Below are positions 56,502 through 64,000 of a stretch of 64,000 nt of DNA, one piece after another. The number at the start of each line of letters is the position of its first letter. Position 1 is the stretch's first letter. The DNA is from Physcia stellaris (Eukaryota > Ascomycota > Lecanoromycetes > Caliciales > Physciaceae), in the NCBI GenBank assembly GCA_018902385.1, contig JABSSW010000011.1, forward strand, positions 496,001 to 560,000, written 5' to 3'. The notes below the pieces were generated by a model. That model was not told where the DNA came from, ran no database searches, and saw only the letters and a program-made list of their open reading frames with translations. The translations under genes and the position numbers were made by a program.

Positions 56502-56910
56502 GGCCAGCTGGATCCTGTGTGAATGGGAGGTAGAAGGTATGCGCTGTCGTGTCTATTCCTCTGAAGAATCTTGCCATCTTTGTATTTCCAATCATGTCTT
56601 CACCCATTGGTAGTCTGGACATGGCACCAGCCATGCATCGCCCGAGGACAGCCCCCACTCGACTGAACCTTTGTTATGCATGTCAGACGCAGCAGCCTCA
56701 TTGGGAACTCAGCTCCGTCGAGACATGGAGGTTAGCGTCGATCATGTTACGCTGCTCTAATTCTTAGAATCCTGGGAGACTTGATTAGTACTGGTGAGCA
56801 CATAGTGGGACAGTTGATCGTCGCAAAGGGTATGAGAGTAGTACGTGTACACGGTTAGTTGAAACCAATGGCTAACGGACCGAGCCCGCCGGGTTTGGCT
56901 TGCGGACTGC

Positions 56911-56929
56911 TATCGGACCCTATCGGACC
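56911..56929 (+). promoter_or_regulatory. Direct repeat TATCGGACC x2
   Basis: TATCGGACC at 56911-56919 and again at 56921-56929, with a further CGGAC at about 56876. CGG-containing repeats are typical binding sites of Zn2Cys6 regulators; no binding is shown. Confidence 0.4.
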
Positions 56930-57136
56930 AACCAAGCACACATACATCCATCTTGAAACAGAATCGCGGCAACCGACATAAACGGCTTTCAGGCGTAGCA
57001 AAGTTTCAATTGGGTTGAGAAGGGATTGGTCCGCATGGTGCTCGTCGCAGTGCTTGCATGACAATGGTTGTGCAGTGGGATTCTCGATTGGGATGCACCT
57101 TGCTTCTTGCATCCTCCATTACGCCTCACTTGGTCA

Positions 57137-57207
57137 ATCTTCATGTGACGTACCCCTCCTGTTACCTCTGTGAATCTTCGTGTGACTTCGTGTGACTGCA
57201 CGTGATC
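57137..57207 (+). promoter_or_regulatory. TTCRTGTGAC repeats before the second GMC gene
   Basis: ATCTTCATGTGAC (57137), ATCTTCGTGTGAC (57174) and TTCGTGTGAC (57187), then CACGTGATC (57199), 150-220 bp before the ATG at 57359. Plausible bHLH or bZIP sites. Confidence 0.4.
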
Positions 57208-57358
57208 ATGGCCATGCCTAGGATCATCACCTGGCTTGCTGCGTAACATGGCGCGTAGCAAAAGAATCGAGCCTGGTTGGAATGTAGTATTCTGTATTCA
57301 CGCTTAAAAGAACTCCGAATACTTGTTGTTGCACTTTGTGAATATCCCGAGGACGATC

Positions 57359-59571
57359 ATGGCCGACTTTGACTACATTGTCGTCGGAGGTAATTATCTG
57401 CTGATCCCTAACCGGATCACACAAGCTGAACCAGATACACAGGTGGAGCGGCTGGATGTGCACTGGCTGCCCGTCTTGCCCAAGGATTGTCCCAGGAGCG
57501 TGTTCTACTTCTCGATGCTGGTGGCCAAAACAAGGACCAGAGCCTTCAGAGCTTTGCGGAAAGACATTGGACGTTGATCGCTCCGGGTTACAATTGGGGC
57601 TACAAAACCATCCCCCAGGAGGAGCTCAATGATAGGGAAATCGACAGCAGTAAGGGTAAAGGCTTAGGGGGAAGCACAGCGATCAATTTTTGTGTCTACA
57701 CTCGAGGACCCAGTGCCGATTTTGACCACTGGGCACAGCTCGTGGGAGATAATACATGGTCTTGGGAAAACTCCCTGGCACGGTTCAAGAAGGTTCGCAT
57801 CTATTGACCGGTCATGACACGTCTCTCAATGTCTCATAGATCGAAACATTTCATGACGCTGCCCCCGACTTCGAAGAGTTCACTGCCATCTCAGCTGCCA
57901 CGCATGGCAAAGACGGGTAGGATCAGCCACTCGTCCCGAGACTTGAGGATACTTACTTGCTACAGACCAGTCGACGTTGGTGTGGCTGAAGTTTGGGATC
58001 CTGGATTCGGAGATTTTATGAGAAATTCCTATCACTATCACCCTAAGAATCTTGACCACAATTCGGGCGACCCACTTGGCATCAGCGTGTGCCAGTTGAG
58101 TGCACATGAGGGCAAACGAGTCACGGCGTCAGGGGCATATTTGACTTCTAGTGCGCCGAATCTGACTATTACGACAGAGACGGCCGTCACCAAGATTATC
58201 ATTGAGGATGGAAAAGCGGTAGGAGTGGAGGTAGATGAAAGGCGAAGTAGCTCAACTTCCCGCCTCCTCAGACTCTACGAGGAAATGCTTACATCTGAAC
58301 AGTATACGCAAAAAAGGAGATTGTTCTTACCGCAGGCGCCATCGATTCGCCAAAATTACTTCTCTTATCTGGTATTGGCCCAGCAAGGGATCTTCAAAAC
58401 CTCAAAATCCCAGTCATTCAAGACCTTCCCGGCGTTGGCAAAAATCTTCAGGATCGGTTGTTTCTAGAGCTAGTGACTGTACAGAAGCCAGACAGCCATC
58501 ACCGTACATCATACATCGACTCGCCTGATACGTTGGAGCAAGCTCGCAAAGAATGGACGAGTAGTCACTCGGGGCCGCTCTCCGACTACTATCTACCACA
58601 GATGATTGGATACTTCAAAAGTGATAATGTTGTCGCCTCTCAAGAGTTTGCAGACCTTGACAGCAAGACTCAGCAATTGTACCATTCCAAGACAAAACCG
58701 TTGTACGAGGTCATTTCCGTAAGTTACAATAACATCTATGGTGATTGTTTGTACAAATCATCCTGCCCCCTTTCGGAGAACAAGAAGGTCACATCTACAT
58801 GACATCATCACCTCAAGTGCAGCTTTCAAAGTCCGTTCCGATTTGCTTGTGACAATGCTCCAAAGCATCAGACACAATCGCTAATATTACTGAAATCCCA
58901 GCAAAACCCTAGCCCGAGTGTGAAAGCACCGGAGAAGTACCTCGCAACCGCAGTGGCTTTCCCCGGAAACTACGGCGCGGGCGAGGTAAAGCTGTCATCC
59001 TCCAAAGCCAGCGACCTCCCACTTATTGACCCCAAATACCTCGCCCATCAGTTCGACAAGCGCTTGGCCATCGAGGCGGTTCGAGAGACAATGGACTTCC
59101 TGAAACAACCGCTTATGGCGGAAAACTCACTTCGCTTTGCTGCTGGCCCGGACGGGATGGCAGACGAGGACATTCTGGTACGTGAGGCTTTCGACCCAGC
59201 CACCAACCATGCTTCAGGTTCACGAGGTCAGTGAGAATAACTCCACTAACAACCTCTGGTGTCCAGGCGTACGTGCGGAAAACCGCCATCAGCATGTGGC
59301 ACAACTGTGGCACGGTGAAGATGGGGAAAGTAGGAGAAGAAGGGACATGCGTGGATAAAGATTTCAAAGTCGTCGGCGTGCGGAATCTGAGAGTGGCGGA
59401 CATGAGTATCGCACCCTTTCTACCGAGGTGAGTCTTGCCCCTATATTAAACCCTTGGGCTCAGATGCTCACGGCAGCAAATCCGTAGTGCTCACTTGCAG
59501 GCCGTGGCTTATCTTGTGGGGAGACCGCGGCCGAGAAAATCATTGACGAACATCATGCGGTTTTCGACTAG
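57359..59571 (+). CDS. Intracellular GMC oxidoreductase, many exons, with an apparent frame change
   Basis: Likely exons 57359-57389, 57443-57792, 57840-57916, 57966-58246, 58303-58718, a poorly resolved part (58719-58901), 58902-59177, 59267-59427 and 59488-59571. The FAD fold starts at once (ADFDYIVVGGG...CALAARLAQG), so there is no signal peptide. GKGLGGSTAINF and GAIDSPKLLLLSGIGP are the GMC signatures; SMWHNCGTVKMG and SAHLQAVAYL carry the catalytic pair region. Between 58719 and 58901 the coding piece ILPPFGEQEGHIYM is not reachable by a clean splice. In the last exon the G run at 59518-59521 shifts the frame: one more G would give LVGETAAEKIIDEHH and a stop at 59571. Either assembly errors or early decay. 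Confidence 0.75.
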
Positions 59572-61514
59572 TCAGTGGGGTTCCAGCTGGCTCACAGCAA
59601 TGCTGGTTGCTCTGAAACTGTTGAGTGACTAAGCTAGAATCTAAGCAATTGGCAATACAGCTTGTTGAAACACGAATATCGGATGTTATCTCGATACGTT
59701 CACGCAGACACTCCCAAGACCCGAAAATCTGGACAGTAAGTAGACGATGTGTACCAAACCCCAAACCTCGATCCCAACCGTGTTATCCCATGCATTGGTG
59801 TGGCACAGCGGTTCCACGCCGAGGACTCACTGGAGCGGCGCCCGGAATCGCCCCTAGAGCGCTCCGGGGATGGGAATCTCTAGGCCCGAACTTTGAAGTG
59901 CCACCCCTTACCAGTACATGCCATAAACGCCTCCGGGAAAAGTCATCCCAGCATCCCACAGCCTCTGCCTCTCCCCTACCTTCCTCACCACCCCAAATCA
60001 ATCTCTCAACCCATATGCTTCAAAGAACTAAATCCATTCATGAACCTACTCAAGATCCAGAAAGTCCATCATATAAGAAAGAAGCCACGCCAAGCCCGAA
60101 AGGTGGCAATTCATGACTAAGTTCCCATCATGGGTAATATTCTAAGATCCCCAAAGGGAGATGCTCTAAATATCAGAATCTCCGAGTAGTCGATACCATG
60201 ATCAGGGGCTTCAACTCTCTCTTTGATGTTTGAGCCCATGTTTCTGATTGATGATGGAAAGATACTAGCATACAATTCAAAGATACAACACACGACTCAA
60301 TGAAAAAGTTGAGCAAGCAAATAACCCCTTTCACTCTCCGAAACACCCCATCCTCTCCAACCCTCCCATTCTCATCAAGAAGATATCACATCAGCTCTGA
60401 ATCTCTACATACATCCATCTTCTCCTTATGATTCGCAACGCAACTTTGCTTTTCTCGATTCATACTTGTCTGGTATAGATCTGTGTGGGGGATGGATCTT
60501 GAGTTTCTACTCTGCCTCATATTTCTTTTTCCGAGATAGTATAGCAACCTGAATCGCGTGGGTGGGTGGGTGGCAGTTGAGCTATTCTAATTTCCAGCGA
60601 ATAAGGAGGAGAGCGTCGGATTGGGAAAAATGGCACAAAAGAGGAACAGTAAGAAGAAGAGAAAAAGAATCGACCATTATCGGATTTTAAAACCGGTGTA
60701 TATTAATTTGCTAAAATCTATGGAGCTGACGGGATGATGGTAATCCGTTTTTCGAAACTCCCACGGTTGACCCACGCGATCTCGAAGAACCTTCTGTCTC
60801 AATTTTCTTGCTTTTCTTTTTCTTGATTGGCATAGATATCCCCGTATCCCCGTACCTCCCCCTCCCTCTTCCCACAAAACCTCATCTCCATCCCATTCCC
60901 CATCCCCACCCCTCAATCCCCCTCAAAATCCCACACCTACATCCCTCCCCCCTCATTCTACTCCGCATCAAGCCAAGTCAACAGCCCGCGCAAAGCGACA
61001 AAGACTGCAAAACTCTCCATAAACCCCTCTCATGCCAATCTCCTCAACCAGAGCTCAAGAAAGGTCCCTCGTTCTAAAAATTGATATGAATATGGATGGA
61101 GGTAGGCTGTACGAGCCTCGAGAGATGTAGTGGGATAGAGGAGAGGAAAGGGCATATCCGAAGGGGGTGGGATGATGGGATTGATGGGATGGGTGAAGAG
61201 AGAAGCGAAAGGTGGAAGGGGATTTGATTTGGAAAGGGCCGAGTACATGATCAATTGGGCTGAGGGAATCCATGTAAGGAAGATGGAATTGGGGCTGCGA
61301 ATTGGGGGCGGGTAGCGACAATATGACTCTTGAACGAACGATTCATGGTTTACTCAAGACGCAGAGTCCTACATCCTCTGTGACAAGCGCAACGTCAGAC
61401 GAAGCAATATCCTACTTCCCCATCCTAGGATAAAGACAAAAGCCCTGCATTCAAACCATCTTCATTGCGTAAATCGACATGACCTATCCTGTATTTGGAA
61501 GAGCTTTCATATAT
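59572..61514. other. Intergenic, nothing recognised
   Basis: Pyrimidine-rich in places (60835-61000). No supported gene. Confidence 0.5.
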
Positions 61515-63281
61515 CTAGTCCTCCGGCCTAAGAGCGTTCTTAACACTCTCCCCGAGCCCGCCAACAGCAGCCTTAGTTCGATTAGCAGCGCCATCAGCCG
61601 CCAGCGCGCCCTGAAGGCCGAATTGGGTCGGGATCCCCTCAACACGATGCGTAGAGTTGATGTTCTTGACCAGAACGATTTGATAGCAGGTAGCACTACC
61701 CTGTCGGGAGATGATGGTCGAGTAGGCGAGGAAGTACTCCCATATCTATCCAAATTGTTAGTGTTTTACATCTATTGTATGGTATGAGGATAGTTGCTCA
61801 CCCTAAACCATCGCTTCCCGTACTTGGCCTCCACTTTCTCCCTATTGCCGATCCAGTTCCTGTACCATCTCCACAACGTAGCGGAGTAATGCACGCCAAT
61901 GGTGTCGAGGCCCTTCACTTCGAAGCCTGCTCCCTCGAGCTTGTCTACGAACCAACCGAGTGGTGTAGATGCATCCGCGCCAGGGAAGACGTATTTGTTC
62001 ATGAATAGTCCCCAGATCAAATCTTCATACTGCCAGCATTTCCTCAGACCCGCAATCTGAAGGAAGAAAACGCCGTCGTCGTCAAGCATGTCGTACACCT
62101 GGGTCAGGAAAGTGGAAAAGTGCCGTATACCGACATGTTCGGCCATCTCCAAGCATGTGATCTTCTTGTAGCCTCCTTGAGGTACGGGAATGTCGCGGTA
62201 GTCCATGCACAAGATCCTGCTCTGGCTTTCATCGACGCCAGCTTTTCGCAACGCGTTGTTGCCCCATGCAGTTTGATTCCTTCCGAGTGTCACCCCCGTC
62301 GCTTGTGCACCGTAATTCGTACTCGCAAACTTCGCGAGTGTGCCCCAGCCGCATCCGATGTCAAGCATGGTATCGCCGGGCTTAATGCCGATTTTCTCGC
62401 AAACGACCGCCAGCTTATTGTCCTGCAATTGCTCCAGAGATTCTTCCTTGTTAATATCTGATACTATGCCAGACGTATATATCATTCGCGGTCCGAGGAA
62501 CCAGCCGTAAAAGTCATCGCCGCGGTCATAGTGATCGCGGACTTGCTCCTCATCTACTACGATCAGTAACGCACAGTATCGCATTTCAAGCCAATGAACG
62601 TACCTTGCGAGCGCGTGTGCATTATGACTTCTGGAATCATCCCGGTAAAGAAGTATTTGAACAAGCTGATGGTGAATCTGAAGTTCGCCCAGTCATGCCT
62701 GTATTCCATGATTTCCAGCGCATCGCCCTTGAAGTCGACGGCTCCTTCAAAATACATCTCGTGAAACGTCTCCATGGGGATCTTGTTCTTCCCACGATAC
62801 TTGATCCTGTCATTCTCACTTCGAAAGTGGAGGTAATGCTCGGTAGGCCGACCAGGATATCTCGCTTTCTCATTCTTCCTGGGAGAAATTGTAGACGCGA
62901 TACTCCAAAAGGACATGAGAATGGGCACAGAGGTGAATATAGCGATGAAGATCCATGTGAATAGTCCACCACCAAGCTGCCGCGCAAAGTATGCAGGCAC
63001 TAGGGCGAGCAGGGCAAAGAGGATAATGTTGGAAAAGCTCTCGCTTCCCGCTGCATCAGCAGGGAGGGGCCCATTCTTGATTGCGGGATACTAATTAGAA
63101 GAATCAGCTTTGTCAAGCGAGATAAATATCATCCTCAATGAGTGGGCGCTCAATGGCCGTATAGCTTACTCACTGTTGTCGTCCGAACGCCATAGTCTTC
63201 AGGAGGAGGTATGGGTGTTGGTGCAGCAGGTGTCTCGATAAACTCGAAGTCGTCGGACGTGTCCGACACCGCCTGTGACAT
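61515..63281 (-). CDS. Sphingolipid C9-methyltransferase
   Basis: Four exons (63174-63281, 62604-63090, 61802-62553, 61515-61745) give 525 residues. It methylates the C9 position of the long-chain base in fungal glucosylceramides with S-adenosylmethionine, at internal membranes. Two membrane helices (SFSNIILFALLALVPAYF; LFTWIFIAIFTSVPILMSFW) precede the family signatures ARYPGRPTEHYLHF, RGKNKIPMETF and EVMHTRSQ-type DEEQVRDHYDRGDDFY. The SAM site is MLDIGCGWGTLAKF, and CLEMAEHVGIRHFS, the cyclopropane-synthase-like core, follows. Length and motif order match the fungal family. Introns are 50-83 nt and all join in frame. Fully intact; alternative would be a cyclopropane-fatty-acid synthase, but the N-terminal membrane part argues for the sphingolipid enzyme. 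Confidence 0.93.
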
Positions 63282-63675
63282 TCCAGGTCTCCCTCAGGAA
63301 AGCCAATGGATCAATGCTGGGTTTCAATTGAGTATTTGGACATTTGGAGGAAGACATTTTTCCCTTGTTGCAGGGGTAATTCTTAGCGTGCGATATCGCT
63401 TGGCAGTTTCAGGGTTTCTTTTGATTAGGGTGTTACTGACACGTGACCTGGGCAAGTCCGTTGTTCGAAAGTAATGTATGTACCTTGGGTCAATGGATCG
63501 CTTTGAGAGCTGACCAGCGTGCTATAATCAACATAGTAGAGCAAATAGCCATATCTAAAGACTAAACGTTGGAACTTTTTAGACAAAACCGAAACGTCTT
63601 TCTACATTTGTTGGAGTAAACTCACCATCAAAGACAATGCCAAGGCGTTATTCTGTTATAGGCTAGCGTGCAAAC
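63282..63675. other. Upstream region of the methyltransferase gene
   Basis: Promoter-side DNA of ordinary composition; no gene. Confidence 0.5.
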
Positions 63676-64000
63676 TTTGTACAATAATTCACATTCATCA
63701 CATGTACGATAAATAATATTATCATGAATATAAACACGTTGCATTTTACATATTTGTAACAAATTATAAGTTCGACAATGTTTGTCAAACATCATTCGAA
63801 TCGATTTATATTATTTTACAACGTTCGAACGTTGATTTCATGCATCGATCGAAAAATCTTTGATTGATTAAACGACGATCAAGTTCGAAAACATCAAATT
63901 GAATTCACAACGAGTTTATCGTCATTTAATGTCGTCAATAAAATGCATATTGTTTACTCTAACGATCGTCATTTAATTTCTCAAAAATTCAAAAAATCAA
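63676..64000. mobile_element. Edge of a second AT-rich, CpY-poor block (cut by the window end)
   Basis: From about 63676 the sequence becomes strongly AT-rich with many CG and CA but few CC, CT, AG and GG (about seven by eye in 320 bases). This is the same bias as in the MULE, though less complete. No terminal repeat or coding motif is visible, so the kind of element is unknown. Confidence 0.5.

Larger units (their letters stand above)
56502..57358. other. Intergenic promoter region
   Basis: Divergent promoters of the rhodopsin-like and second GMC genes. Contains the repeated elements listed separately. Confidence 0.5.

Noticed and set aside
1-64000. tRNA or rRNA genes
   Set aside because: I looked for B-box-like GGTTCGAAT(C/T)C with a matching A-box and found no convincing pair; TTCGAACC at about 18471 lacks the rest.

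Overview
The window looks like nuclear DNA of a filamentous ascomycete (Pezizomycotina). Genes carry short introns of about 43-120 nt with GTRAGT-like donors and YAG acceptors. The recognisable gene set is fungal: PEX10, ERD1/EXS, sphingolipid C9-methyltransferase, a cellulose-synthase-like GT2, a P450, GMC oxidoreductases, an NRPS-like A-T-R enzyme, a rhodopsin-like PTH11/SAT4-type membrane protein and a Thr-rich secreted protein with a PAN/apple-like tail. I cannot fix the class or genus from sequence alone.

Layout. 1-9 kb is gene-poor and holds two unrecognised or decayed multi-exon genes (about 4.0-5.6 and 6.6-7.7 kb). At 9.05-10.1 kb is a conserved-looking gene of unknown function. 11.30-14.06 kb is one complete Mutator-like DNA transposon (perfect 78-bp terminal inverted repeats, 8-bp target duplication) in which CpC/CpT, and therefore GpG/ApG, have almost vanished while CpA and CpG remain. 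A small TA-flanked MITE follows at 14.54 kb, then the GT2 synthase (15.0-16.7). 17-24 kb is again poor in genes. A small RING protein (23.5-24.0), a 2EXR/F-box-like protein (24.9-25.9), PEX10 (26.8-28.0) and the Thr-rich secreted protein (29.05-30.4) follow. Then come a P450 (32.05-33.9), an ERD1/EXS protein (34.56-35.9) and an orphan half of a UPF1-like helicase (36.6-38.7). 40.7-41.5 kb carries three promoter-like repeats. 41.9-48.4 kb is an odd island: an unknown gene, a gag-derived gene, 68-69 bp repeats, and a decayed inverted paralog of the first gene. 48.4-59.6 kb looks like a small secondary-metabolism locus (A-T-R NRPS-like enzyme, two GMC oxidoreductases, a rhodopsin-like membrane protein). 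The sphingolipid C9-methyltransferase lies at 61.5-63.3 kb. The last ~320 bp enter a second AT-rich block with the same dinucleotide bias.

How things fit. Housekeeping genes (peroxisome import, Golgi retention, sphingolipid C9 methylation) alternate with accessory material (transposons, paralog island, secondary-metabolism genes). The most unusual signal is the CpY-specific, nearly complete mutation of the Mutator-like element. It resembles repeat-induced point mutation but with a dinucleotide preference opposite to the textbook CpA pattern, and it stops at the element's boundary. Separately, several otherwise intact host genes each carry a single one-base frame change, three of them in homopolymer runs, which points to assembly error or recent decay.
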